A stretch of 15,461 bases of DNA from STF1-107 sp964457935. GTDB taxonomy: Bacteria; Bacillota; Clostridia; Christensenellales; UBA1242. How positions within the stretch are numbered: the first letter of the stretch is position 1; every line of letters begins with the position of its first letter. The notes beneath the pieces were generated by a model, which did not search any database, was not told the origin of the DNA, and saw nothing but the letters and a program-made list of their open reading frames with translations. The stretch covers positions 1 to 15,461 of the forward strand of contig CAYWFC010000023.1 of assembly GCA_964457935.1 (NCBI GenBank), given 5' to 3'. The position numbers and the translations under genes are program-made. Shown here piece after piece: positions 9,435 through 15,461 of the stretch.

Positions 9435-9476
9435 ATTATATATAATATATTAATATATATTGGGGCAAAAAGTAAA
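9435..9476 (-). promoter_or_regulatory. Candidate AT-rich promoter of the giant gene
   Basis: On the minus strand a TTTACT word (9476-9471) is followed by a run of alternating A/T with several possible -10 hexamers, including TTAATA at 17-base spacing and a perfect TATAAT (9440-9435) at a much longer distance. The location, about 90 bases ahead of the ATG and after the upstream terminator, fits a promoter. The exact hexamer pair cannot be decided by eye. Confidence 0.4.
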
Positions 9477-9530
9477 GTATTTGTTTCGACATATTGAGAT
9501 ATTTTTTTATTTTTTTCTGATATTATGACA

Positions 9531-9558
9531 AAAAATCTGTGCCCATGCACAGATTTTT
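9531..9558 (-). terminator. Rho-independent terminator of the hydrogenase gene
   Basis: A perfect 12-bp stem (9531-9542 with 9547-9558; ATCTGTGC core) closes a four-base loop and is followed by a T-run in the minus direction. It starts three bases after the hydrogenase stop codon. The A-run and T-run make it symmetric, so it could also act on plus-strand transcripts. It isolates the giant gene from the upstream unit. Confidence 0.9.
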
Positions 9559-9561
9559 TGA

Positions 9562-10896
9562 TTATTCACTACGGTCGATATAGTATGTATGTAGCAGGGT
9601 GACAGCCAGTTCGCTATGTGGCTCAGTCAAGTACTGGTCATACAGCGCCAGTATCTCAGGGTTGGCGTGAGACACTCTGACTCTCATGCTCTGGTCTCTA
9701 CTCAGCAATGCCTGCTGGCGGGACTGTGTAGCGTCAGCGTCTCTATCGCCATGCTTGGGCTGACCGCCTCCGCCCACGCACCCACCGGGGCAAGCCATTA
9801 CCTCTACGAAGTGGTACTGCTCGCCTGCGCGTATGCGTGTCATCAATGTATCCAGATTAGCCAGACCGCTCACCACTGCCAGACGCACCACAGTGCCGTC
9901 CACATCCACAGTGCCCACGCGCAGACCTGCGTCGGTGTGCCAGTCTATGTGCATATCTGTGGCGTCTCTGCCAGTAGCCATATGGTACATAGTGCGTGCG
10001 GTAGCCTCTGCCACTCCGCCAGTCTGACCGAATATCACCCCTGCTCCGCTAGACTGCCCCATCAGGCTATCGTAGTCTGCGTCTGGCAGTGAGTCAAAGT
10101 CTATCCCGCTCTCGCGCGCCCACTGAGCCAGTTCGGTAGTAGTGATACAATAGTCAGTATCGCGCATATGCGGTATGCTGTACACGCGACTGGTCACGTT
10201 CAGTTCTTCGCGAGATATCTCGTACTTCTTCGCCACGCATGGGGTAAGGCACACATTGACTATGTCGTCAGGGTCTATGCCCATATGCTGTGCGAAATAC
10301 GTCTTAATGACAGGGCCCTGCATACTGATAGGGCTACGGCATGTGGACAGGTGTGGCAATATGTCGGGATAAAACATCTCTGCGTACTTCACCCACGACG
10401 GGCAACAGCTCGAGAACATAGGCAGTCTCTCCCCACTGCGCACGCGAGACAGCAGTTCGTGCGCCTCTTCGCATACAGTCAGGTCAGCGCCGAAATTCAC
10501 GTCCAGCACGTGGCTAAAGCCCAGTTTCTTCAATAATGCCACCATTTTGCCCTGCACGAAAGACCCGTACGGCATGCCAAAGCATTCTCCCAGCCCCACG
10601 CGCACTGCAGGGGCGGTGGACACTATGACTACCTTGCCAATATTCATCTCAGCCTGCACGTCGCGGTAAGACTGTCTCTCCACCAGCGCGTCCACTGGAC
10701 AGCACTTCACGCACTGACCGCAATGCACGCACACAGGGTGGCCAGTCTGGGATAAGTCATATTTGCCGTTCACCCCTATGACGTCGGTGCAGATCTTGGC
10801 ACACAGCCCGCACTGTATGCACTTGCTCTCTATGCGCTGGATAGACGGATTGGCGTCGTCTACCGCTACTCTGATGTTTTGGTCCAAATGTTTCAT
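9562..10896 (-). CDS. hydA: Monomeric [FeFe]-hydrogenase (two 4Fe-4S ferredoxin domain plus H-domain)
   Basis: The 444-residue product reversibly reduces protons to hydrogen at an H-cluster, normally with ferredoxin as electron partner, in the cytoplasm. An N-terminal ferredoxin domain carries two 4Fe-4S motifs (Cys26, 29, 32, 36 and Cys56, 59, 62, 66). The H-cluster motifs follow: L1 SSCCPSW (162-168), L2 TPCVAKKYE (218-226) and L3 VEVMACPGGCVGGGGQP (364-380). The expected cluster ligands are Cys165, Cys220, Cys369 and Cys373. The C-terminus has the small-subunit-like region (SHANPEILALYDQYL...LLHTYY). The common L2 form is MPCxxK; here Thr replaces that Met, and L1 begins Ser rather than Thr, which recalls group B-type enzymes (from memory). 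I chose ATG 10896 because GGAAG precedes it by six bases; an in-frame TTG at 10947 lies in the -35 box. The maturases HydE, HydF and HydG are not in the window. Confidence 0.95.
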   Translation of the reverse strand: MKHLDQNIRVAVDDANPSIQRIESKCIQCGLCAKICTDVIGVNGKYDLSQTGHPVCVHCGQCVKCCPVDALVERQSYRDVQAEMNIGKVVIVSTAPAVRVGLGECFGMPYGSFVQGKMVALLKKLGFSHVLDVNFGADLTVCEEAHELLSRVRSGERLPMFSSCCPSWVKYAEMFYPDILPHLSTCRSPISMQGPVIKTYFAQHMGIDPDDIVNVCLTPCVAKKYEISREELNVTSRVYSIPHMRDTDYCITTTELAQWARESGIDFDSLPDADYDSLMGQSSGAGVIFGQTGGVAEATARTMYHMATGRDATDMHIDWHTDAGLRVGTVDVDGTVVRLAVVSGLANLDTLMTRIRAGEQYHFVEVMACPGGCVGGGGQPKHGDRDADATQSRQQALLSRDQSMRVRVSHANPEILALYDQYLTEPHSELAVTLLHTYYIDRSE

Positions 10897-10918
10897 TTTT
10901 TCTTCCTTCGTTTCAGAT

Positions 10919-10947
10919 AGGATAGCATCTCGGAGCGAAAATATCAA
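10919..10947 (-). promoter_or_regulatory. hydA promoter
   Basis: On the minus strand TTGATA (10947-10942) and TATCCT (10924-10919) are 17 bases apart, with a TGC extended -10 just before the second box. Transcription would start near 10912, giving a leader of about 16 bases with GGAAG as ribosome site. This supports the ATG at 10896 as the start codon. Confidence 0.75.
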
Positions 10948-10957
10948 ATATTTTGGC
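10935..10957. promoter_or_regulatory. Inverted repeat over the hydA -35 box (candidate operator)
   Basis: GCGAAAATAT (10935-10944) and ATATTTTGGC (10948-10957) form an inverted repeat with nine of ten positions matching around a three-base centre. It covers the -35 hexamer of hydA, a position typical of repressor sites. The AT-rich arms make chance pairing possible. A redox- or NADH-sensing regulator would be a reasonable candidate, but nothing in the sequence names one. Confidence 0.4.
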
Positions 10958-11015
10958 GAGAATTGCAGTTTTTGGGTGGTATTTTTTGCATTTTGTGATA
11001 ATTTTCCTAAAAGTA

Positions 11016-11044
11016 TTTACATTTCGGCAAAAAAGTAGTATTAT
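11016..11044 (+). promoter_or_regulatory. Promoter of the LTA-synthase-like gene
   Basis: TTTACA (11016-11021) and TATTAT (11039-11044) are separated by exactly 17 bases, close to the sigma-A consensus. The start of transcription would be near 11051, giving a leader of about 27 bases that includes AAAGGA ahead of the ATG at 11078. It points away from the hydA promoter, about 70 bases from that -35 box. Confidence 0.8.
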
Positions 11045-11077
11045 ATTCTCGGAATTATGTGATAAAAGGATATATTT

Positions 11078-13102
11078 ATGCAATCTACCACCCATAGTCA
11101 GAAAAAAGCACTCAAAAAAGAACGAAAATTAGCAGAGAGAATGGATAATAAAGACAAAATCTGCCTAAATCAGATACTGAAGCCTATACTATTCATCATT
11201 TTTTCTGTCATCATCGAGATTGTTACCTTCCGCGTTATGGGCTTCACCACTACTAGCGGGTCGACGCAGATATTGCCTACATACTTCTTGCTCGACCTCG
11301 GCTTCGTGCTGATCATATCCGCTATTATGCTATGCGCTAGGACGTGGGTGGCGAATGTACTGTTTTACTTCTTCGTCATACTGCACATCTTGCTGTGCGT
11401 GGCGAATGCTATACTCACTGCTGACTTTGGGTACATATTCACATGGGAGATGTTTAGCCTGCTACCTGAGGCGGTGAAGTCTTTTGATATGAGTTTCTTC
11501 AATATCTACAAGGCCCTGCTGTACGCGTCGCTATTCGGCATACTCATAGCCATACCGCTCGTGCTGGACCGCTTTACTAAAAAAATCAAATTCCAAACCA
11601 CTCGCCTAGCCAAGCCCGTCATCATGCTCATATGCCTGCTGTCTATCAGCGCCATAGGTGGCACATCATTCGGGGTGCAAGTATCGACTCTGAATGCCAC
11701 GACAGCGCACACGCAGATAGATAGCGCTGAGTACCTGTACGACAATCTCAATATTCATGAAAAGTCATTGCGACTTTTCGGTACGTGGGGCTTTTATACC
11801 AAAAATCTCGGCGATTTGATGTTCTCCCGATACGAGAATGTGAACAAATCTGAAGTTCTAGCAGACTTTTACGCCGGAGAGACTACTCCTGCTACTGAGG
11901 ACGCAGTGCTTAGTGGCGACAATCTCATTATGATTATGCTCGAGAGTTACGAGTGGTTCGCCATAGACCCATTCAATACACCTAATCTGTGGAAACTAAA
12001 GACTGGCATAGACACTAGCGACAGCATACCTCATAGCGCGGTCGTGATGACTAATTATTACTCCAATAATAAGACCAATGTGTCCGAAGACGCGTCGCTA
12101 TTGGGATTTATGCCCGACGTCAATATACTCAGACTGCATTCGGATGACACTATTACCGCGCAGTACTCGTTGCCTAATCTATTCAAGGCCAACGGCTACA
12201 CTACAGGCTTTTTCCATAGCTGGGACGGGACTTTTTACAATAGGTCCACTCTGAATAAGAATATGGGCTTTGACCGCTTCTACAGTCTGGCAGATTTCAC
12301 TCCAGAGAACAAAAGCACTAAGTTCAATTACTTCAATCTCGAGGCAGATTTTATCGACCAATTTATAGACGAGATAGCGCCTACTGACAAGCCGTTTATG
12401 TCGTTTTACACCACAGTGTCCACGCATGGCAGTTATGACGTGTACAATGCCCGCTTCGACGAGTATTACGACATCTACGATAGCAATATCCGCCAGATGA
12501 AGGTGTGGTTCGAGGATAATGGCTACACTTACCCTACTGACGAGTACTACCAGCGTATACTCCGCCAGTACAAATGCGCCGCCATTGACACAGACGTCAT
12601 GGTAGGCAAATTATTCGACCACCTGACCGCCAATGATATGCAAGACAATACCACAGTGGTGCTGTTCGCTGACCACAATGCATTCTACTTCGACCTGGCA
12701 TACCACATCAAAGATACTGACAAATACGATTATACCCAGAGACAGTCTATCAATGTCCCACTCATGATATATAGCACCACTCTGGGCGAGCGCACTGTAG
12801 ATGACTTCTGCAATGTCTATGACATCTACCCTACACTGTGCGAATTGTATGGCTTGACCTACAATACCTCTATCACCCAAGGCTACAATATCCTGTCATC
12901 TGACATATCAGAGAGTATGCACGCGTCATACTTGACTGGCTTCTATGATAGCAAGTGTTACACCAAAGACACCACCACCATATACACTTACGACGGTGCC
13001 ACCACCGAAGATGTGGATAGGTTCAAAAGTAAAATTTGTCGCTTCTACGAAAAGCAAAAAACTATCGAATTAATCTACGACAAAAAGTGGAAAATATCAT
13101 AA
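11078..13102 (+). CDS. LTA synthase family membrane sulfatase / phosphoglycerol transferase
   Basis: The 674-residue product matches the layout of lipoteichoic acid synthases: a short basic cytoplasmic start, five predicted membrane helices (about 34-54, 68-87, 93-115, 143-164, 180-198), then a large extracellular alkaline-phosphatase-fold domain. Expected metal and active-site residues are visible: Glu289 in MIMLESYEW, a likely nucleophile Thr333 in NNKTNVSED, His450 in VSTHGSYD, and Asp532-His533 in LFADHNAFY. The FFHSWDGTFYNR segment matches the FxHGNxxxFWNR substrate-side motif. Such enzymes move glycerol-phosphate from phosphatidylglycerol onto a glycolipid-anchored polymer outside the membrane. 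The sequence around the Thr differs from the usual GKTSD, so a related phosphoglycerol transferase acting on another glycopolymer is possible. It has its own promoter and AAAGGA ribosome site, and is transcribed alone, divergently from hydA. Confidence 0.87.
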   Translation: MQSTTHSQKKALKKERKLAERMDNKDKICLNQILKPILFIIFSVIIEIVTFRVMGFTTTSGSTQILPTYFLLDLGFVLIISAIMLCARTWVANVLFYFFVILHILLCVANAILTADFGYIFTWEMFSLLPEAVKSFDMSFFNIYKALLYASLFGILIAIPLVLDRFTKKIKFQTTRLAKPVIMLICLLSISAIGGTSFGVQVSTLNATTAHTQIDSAEYLYDNLNIHEKSLRLFGTWGFYTKNLGDLMFSRYENVNKSEVLADFYAGETTPATEDAVLSGDNLIMIMLESYEWFAIDPFNTPNLWKLKTGIDTSDSIPHSAVVMTNYYSNNKTNVSEDASLLGFMPDVNILRLHSDDTITAQYSLPNLFKANGYTTGFFHSWDGTFYNRSTLNKNMGFDRFYSLADFTPENKSTKFNYFNLEADFIDQFIDEIAPTDKPFMSFYTTVSTHGSYDVYNARFDEYYDIYDSNIRQMKVWFEDNGYTYPTDEYYQRILRQYKCAAIDTDVMVGKLFDHLTANDMQDNTTVVLFADHNAFYFDLAYHIKDTDKYDYTQRQSINVPLMIYSTTLGERTVDDFCNVYDIYPTLCELYGLTYNTSITQGYNILSSDISESMHASYLTGFYDSKCYTKDTTTIYTYDGATTEDVDRFKSKICRFYEKQKTIELIYDKKWKIS

Positions 13103-13177
13103 ATAATGTCGCAAAAATTAATTAAATAAAAAATAAAATATTTATTTATAAAATATCTCAAAATTATCCAAAATCCG

Positions 13178-13325
13178 CTATTTTATGGGCTAAAATCAAT
13201 TATTTTATTTGTTTTAATTCATTATTTTATTATTAATACCCGCTATTTTATAGGCTAAATCCCCTGTTATACAGGACAAATATCTACTATTTTATTTGTT
13301 AATATTTGATATTTTACAGGCTAAA
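13178..13325. repeat. Degenerate ~22-nt tandem repeat between convergent genes
   Basis: Seven copies of a TATTTTAT-like word begin at 13179, 13201, 13223, 13244, 13265, 13288 and 13310, so the spacing is 21-23 bases. Four of them continue as GGGCTAAAA, AGGCTAAAT, AGGACAAAT or AGGCTAAAA. Several units can form mini-hairpins, for example CTAT-TTT-ATAG (13243-13253) and CCTGT-TAT-ACAGG (13263-13275). The units lack the identity expected of CRISPR repeats. The phased A/T tracts, two helical turns apart, suggest bent DNA. The 13103-13177 stretch before it is AT-rich and contains three ten-base near-repeats (13151-13180), with no gene. Confidence 0.7.
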
Positions 13326-13367
13326 AAAATATTTTTTATATATTTTCCTTATATTTTATTTTCACCA

Positions 13368-13395
13368 AAAAATCGGCTATTATTAGCCGATTTTT
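13368..13395. terminator. Bidirectional terminator between the convergent genes
   Basis: A perfect 12-bp stem (13368-13379 with 13384-13395; ATCGGCTA core) encloses a TTAT loop and is flanked by an A-run on one side and a T-run on the other. It can end plus-strand transcription from the LTA-synthase-like gene, about 265 bases after its stop, and minus-strand transcription of proS, about 40 bases after its stop. Confidence 0.88.
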
Positions 13396-13434
13396 ATTTA
13401 TTTATTTTATTTATTATTTATTTATTTTTTCGCA

Positions 13435-14859
13435 TTAATACTGTATGCCCCACACCACATAATGATGTGCAGGTTTGCCACATACGACGCACTTGTCATC
13501 TATGAGTTTCTCATGCTCGAGTATACAGCGTGACTTCGTACCGCGTATCTCTTTCATACGCAATTCGCACTGCTCATCTCCGCACCACATAGCATGCACA
13601 TAGCCAGGATGATTATTCATCACGTCAGCCACTTCGTCGAGATTGTGACACATATATGTCTTTCTCTTATTTCTCTCTAGAGCGGTCTGGTATAGATTGT
13701 TTTGGATATCATCCATTAGTTTGGTCACAGCAGTCACTATGTCGTCGTCTTTGCTGATGACTACCTTCTCGCGAGTGTCACGTCGTACCAATGTAATAGT
13801 GCCGTTCTCCATATCACGCGCACCTATCTCTATGCGCACAGGGATGCCGTTCACTTCGTGCTCTGCGAACTTGTACCCCGGGCTACGCTCGCTATTGTCC
13901 ACGAACGAAGATATGTCGGCGTCCAGTAGTTTGGCATTCACGTCATTGCAAAAGTTATTCACTTTCTCATCCACACCGATAGGTACTATCACCACCTGCC
14001 TAGGTGCTATCCTAGGTGGCAATACGAGACCATTGTCGTCGCTGTGCACCATGATGAGCGCACCCAGCATACGCGTAGTCACGCCCCAAGACGTCTGGTA
14101 TACGTACTCGTATTCGTTGTTCCTATTCAAAAACTTTATGTCATACGCCTTAGAGAATTTCTGCCCGAAATAATGCGACGTCCCGCTCTGCAGTGTCACG
14201 CCATTGTACATCAGCGCCTCTATAGTGTAGGTGTATTCTGCGCCGGCAAACTTCTCTTTGTCAGTCTTGCGCCCAGCCAGCACTGGTATAGCGAGATATT
14301 GCTCAAAAAACTCCTTGTACACATTGAGCATCTGCATAGTCTCAGCCTCAGCCTCTTCGCGCGTCTCGTGTATGGTGTGCCCCTCCTGCCACAAAAACTC
14401 TCTCGTGCGCAGGAACGGCCTGGTCTCCTTCTCCCAACGCATCACACTGCACCATTGATTGTACTTCATAGGCAAGTCACGATAACTGCTCACTTTGTTC
14501 GCATAATAGTCACTAAATAGCGTCTCAGACGTAGGACGCACCATTAGACGCTCCTCGAGCACATTGTTGCCCCCTTGGGTCACCCACGCCCCCTCAGGCG
14601 CGAAGCCCTCTATCAGCTCGCCTTCCTTGCGCAGTAAACTCTCAGGTATGAGCATAGGCATGTATACATTCACATGCCCTGTGCGCTTAAACATCTTGTC
14701 TAATTGCTTCTGCATATTCTCCCAAATGGCATACCCATTCGGCTCGAAAACAATGCACCCCTTCACTTTGCTGTAGTCTGCTAGTTTCGCCGACCTCACT
14801 ATGTCAGTGTACCACTTGGCGAAATCCACGTCTCTGGATGTAATTGCTTTGTTCTTCAT
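13435..14859 (-). CDS. proS: Prolyl-tRNA synthetase, archaeal/eukaryotic type
   Basis: The 474-residue enzyme charges tRNA-Pro with proline in the cytoplasm. It is the short class II form without the inserted editing domain that typical bacterial ProRS (about 570 residues) carries. Visible motifs are PTSET (109-113), motif 2 NQWCSVMRWEKETRPF (134-149) with REFLWQEGHT (153-162), the proline-site region SGTSHYFGQ (225-233), motif 3 GVTTRMLGALIMVHSDDNG (259-277), the anticodon-binding domain from about 285, and a C-terminal zinc-type domain with Cys426, Cys431, Cys457 and Cys460. It ends in Tyr, as is usual for this type. The start has a perfect AAGGAG seven bases upa of ATG, i.e. just upstream. 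The gene is monocistronic, convergent with the LTA-synthase-like gene. This form is common in clostridia and many anaerobes, so it need not be a recent transfer. Confidence 0.97.
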   Translation of the reverse strand: MKNKAITSRDVDFAKWYTDIVRSAKLADYSKVKGCIVFEPNGYAIWENMQKQLDKMFKRTGHVNVYMPMLIPESLLRKEGELIEGFAPEGAWVTQGGNNVLEERLMVRPTSETLFSDYYANKVSSYRDLPMKYNQWCSVMRWEKETRPFLRTREFLWQEGHTIHETREEAEAETMQMLNVYKEFFEQYLAIPVLAGRKTDKEKFAGAEYTYTIEALMYNGVTLQSGTSHYFGQKFSKAYDIKFLNRNNEYEYVYQTSWGVTTRMLGALIMVHSDDNGLVLPPRIAPRQVVIVPIGVDEKVNNFCNDVNAKLLDADISSFVDNSERSPGYKFAEHEVNGIPVRIEIGARDMENGTITLVRRDTREKVVISKDDDIVTAVTKLMDDIQNNLYQTALERNKRKTYMCHNLDEVADVMNNHPGYVHAMWCGDEQCELRMKEIRGTKSRCILEHEKLIDDKCVVCGKPAHHYVVWGIQY

Positions 14860-14879
14860 ATGTCACTCCTTACCGCTAT

Positions 14880-14908
14880 AATATAATACATCTCGCCGAA
14901 AATATCAA
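14880..14908 (-). promoter_or_regulatory. proS promoter
   Basis: On the minus strand TTGATA (14908-14903) and TATATT (14885-14880) are 17 bases apart. Transcription would begin near 14873, only a few bases before the AAGGAG ribosome site (14871-14866), so the leader is very short. No T-box-like leader is present, although such leaders are common upstream of aminoacyl-tRNA synthetase genes in Bacillota. The -35 and following six bases are identical to those of the hydA promoter. Confidence 0.75.
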
Positions 14909-14988
14909 GGAAATCAAGCCATTACAATCATTATTTGCAGTAAATTTGTCACAAAATCAGCAATTTTTGATAAATTATCGATTTTGCC

Positions 14989-15017
14989 TTGACACAAACT
15001 TATTTTTGTACTATACT
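14989..15017 (+). promoter_or_regulatory. tRNA-Arg promoter
   Basis: A perfect TTGACA (14989-14994) and TATACT (15012-15017) are separated by 17 bases, a near-consensus strong promoter as expected for a stable RNA. Transcription would begin near 15024, about 16 bases before the mature tRNA 5' end. Confidence 0.9.
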
Positions 15018-15039
15018 ATTAAGGTACCAAAAAATCAAT

Positions 15040-15116
15040 GTGCCATTAGCTCAATTGGATAGAGTGTCGGTCTACGGAACCGAAGGTTAGGGGTTCAAGT
15101 CCCTTATGGCACGCCA
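15040..15116 (+). tRNA. tRNA-Arg(ACG)
   Basis: The cloverleaf closes fully: acceptor GTGCCAT with ATGGCAC, D stem GCTC with GAGT, anticodon stem TCGGT with ACCGA around the loop CTACGGA, and T stem AGGGG with CCCTT around TTCAAGT. The anticodon is ACG; its A is normally edited to inosine by TadA so that the tRNA reads CGU, CGC and CGA. The CCA end is encoded (15114-15116). It is transcribed alone from a strong promoter into a strong terminator. Confidence 0.97.
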
Positions 15117-15124
15117 AACAAAAT

Positions 15125-15154
15125 AAATCCTAGCTGACGCTAGGATTTTTTGTT
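15125..15154 (+). terminator. Rho-independent terminator of tRNA-Arg
   Basis: A perfect 10-bp stem (15125-15134 with 15139-15148) around a TGAC loop, with a CCTAGC/GCTAGG core, is followed by a T-rich run. It begins nine bases after the tRNA CCA end. Confidence 0.93.
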
Positions 15155-15275
15155 TGTATTCTTATTTTTTATTTTTTCGTTTTTCACTCTTCTTTAATTT
15201 TTGGATTTATTTTGAAATAAGAAAGAAGAAAGAAAAAATATTGTCGTTTTATTGAGAATATTCATTATTATGTTT

Positions 15276-15319
15276 TGACCGCTCGATGATATATCATCTT
15301 CGCGGGTCGGCTACCGCCG
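15276..15319 (+). repeat. Structured intergenic repeat, copy 1
   Basis: This copy shares with the one at 15391 the blocks TTTGACCGCT, GATATATC, GCGGGTCGGCT and CGCCG, in the same order and spacing. GACC (15277-15280) pairs with GGTC (15305-15308) past a one-base G bulge, then GC pairs with GC (15281-15282 with 15302-15303). Inside is a perfect 14-base palindrome (15285-15298). A second hairpin follows, CGGC-TACC-GCCG (15308-15319). No known RNA family is recognised. It may be a dispersed palindromic repeat or a small structured RNA element. Confidence 0.65.
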
Positions 15320-15390
15320 TATCTGTACTCTTAGTTTATCTCTCGGCTGATTGCTCTGATTGATTTATTTGTACATTGTAGTTTTTTATT

Positions 15391-15432
15391 TGACCGCTTG
15401 TCGATATATCGCCAAGCGGGTCGGCTTCGCCG
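15391..15432 (+). repeat. Structured intergenic repeat, copy 2
   Basis: This is the second copy, 115 bases after the first. GACC-GCTTG (15392-15400) pairs with CAAGC-G-GGTC (15413-15422), with one bulged G in the same place as in copy 1. The loop holds the palindrome CGATATATCG (15402-15411), and the hairpin CGGC-TTC-GCCG (15422-15432) follows. The bases differ from copy 1 inside the stems and loops, but both copies can form the same overall fold. Confidence 0.65.
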
Positions 15433-15461
15433 AGACTATATTTTTGAATTTGTCTTTTGGC

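Larger units (their letters stand above)
15155..15461. other. Gene-free right edge
   Basis: No coding frame with a ribosome site is visible in this stretch. It is AT-rich, with a purine tract near 15224-15240 (AAGAAAGAAGAAAG) that can partly pair with the CTTCTTT-type tract near 15188-15196, and it holds the two structured repeats annotated separately. The next gene presumably begins beyond the window. Confidence 0.7.

Noticed and set aside
9616..10092. 158-codon plus-strand frame inside the hydrogenase gene
   Set aside because: Antisense shadow of a gene whose H-cluster motifs are unmistakable; it has no motif or ribosome site of its own.
10897..10947. N-terminal extension of the hydrogenase from an in-frame TTG at 10947
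   Set aside because: The TTG is part of the -35 box, so it would not be in the transcript, and the ATG at 10896 has a good GGAAG ribosome site.
13178..13325. CRISPR array
   Set aside because: The units are only about 22 bases with imperfect identity and no separate unique spacers, and no cas gene is nearby.
13697..14520. Overlapping plus-strand frames inside proS
   Set aside because: Antisense shadows of a complete, well-conserved prolyl-tRNA synthetase.
14860..15039. T-box leader upstream of proS
   Set aside because: The proS promoter lies within about 50 bases of the start codon, leaving a leader too short for a T-box; no AGGGTGG-type T-box sequence is seen on the minus strand.
15040..15461. 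Integration site at the tRNA-Arg gene
   Set aside because: I found no second copy of the tRNA 3' end downstream within the window and no integrase gene; the tRNA has its own intact terminator.

Overview
The window looks like chromosomal DNA from an anaerobic, low-GC, Gram-positive-type bacterium (Bacillota, most likely a clostridia-like gut or host-associated lineage; inferred). The evidence is a monomeric [FeFe]-hydrogenase, a lipoteichoic-acid-synthase-type membrane sulfatase, a secreted protein built of Listeria-Bacteroides (InlB B-type) repeats, perfect Shine-Dalgarno sites, sigma-A-type promoters, very AT-rich intergenic DNA and hairpin plus T-run terminators. TAA ends every gene whose end is visible, and the standard code fits throughout. 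The genus cannot be named from this sequence.

Layout. Positions 1-9344 (minus strand) are one unbroken reading frame that leaves the window at its 3' end: at least 3,114 codons of a secreted giant surface protein. It has a signal peptide, then a beta-helix-like N-terminal region, about seven Listeria-Bacteroides-type repeats, and then about sixteen more divergent repeats of 75-130 residues. Its leader (9345-9482) holds a GC-rich element in an AT-rich setting. A hairpin terminator (9531-9558) separates it from the upstream [FeFe]-hydrogenase gene (9562-10896, minus). A divergent promoter region (10897-11077) serves the hydrogenase on the left and the LTA-synthase-like gene on the right (11078-13102, plus). 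Positions 13103-13434 form an AT-rich stretch between convergent genes, with a degenerate ~22-nt tandem repeat and a bidirectional terminator. Prolyl-tRNA synthetase of the archaeal/eukaryotic type follows (13435-14859, minus). Its promoter lies back-to-back with a consensus promoter for tRNA-Arg(ACG) (15040-15116, plus), which ends in a strong terminator. The last ~300 bases carry no gene but contain two copies of a compact structured repeat.

How the parts relate. The genes are separate transcription units, not one operon. The giant protein and the LTA-synthase-like enzyme both belong to the cell envelope; the hydrogenase points to fermentative hydrogen metabolism; ProRS and tRNA-Arg are translation housekeeping. 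The hydrogenase and proS promoters share an identical 12-mer covering the -35 box, the only visible hint of common control. No CRISPR array, transposase, phage gene or defence system is visible. The most unusual items are the giant repeat protein and the paired structured intergenic element at the right edge.
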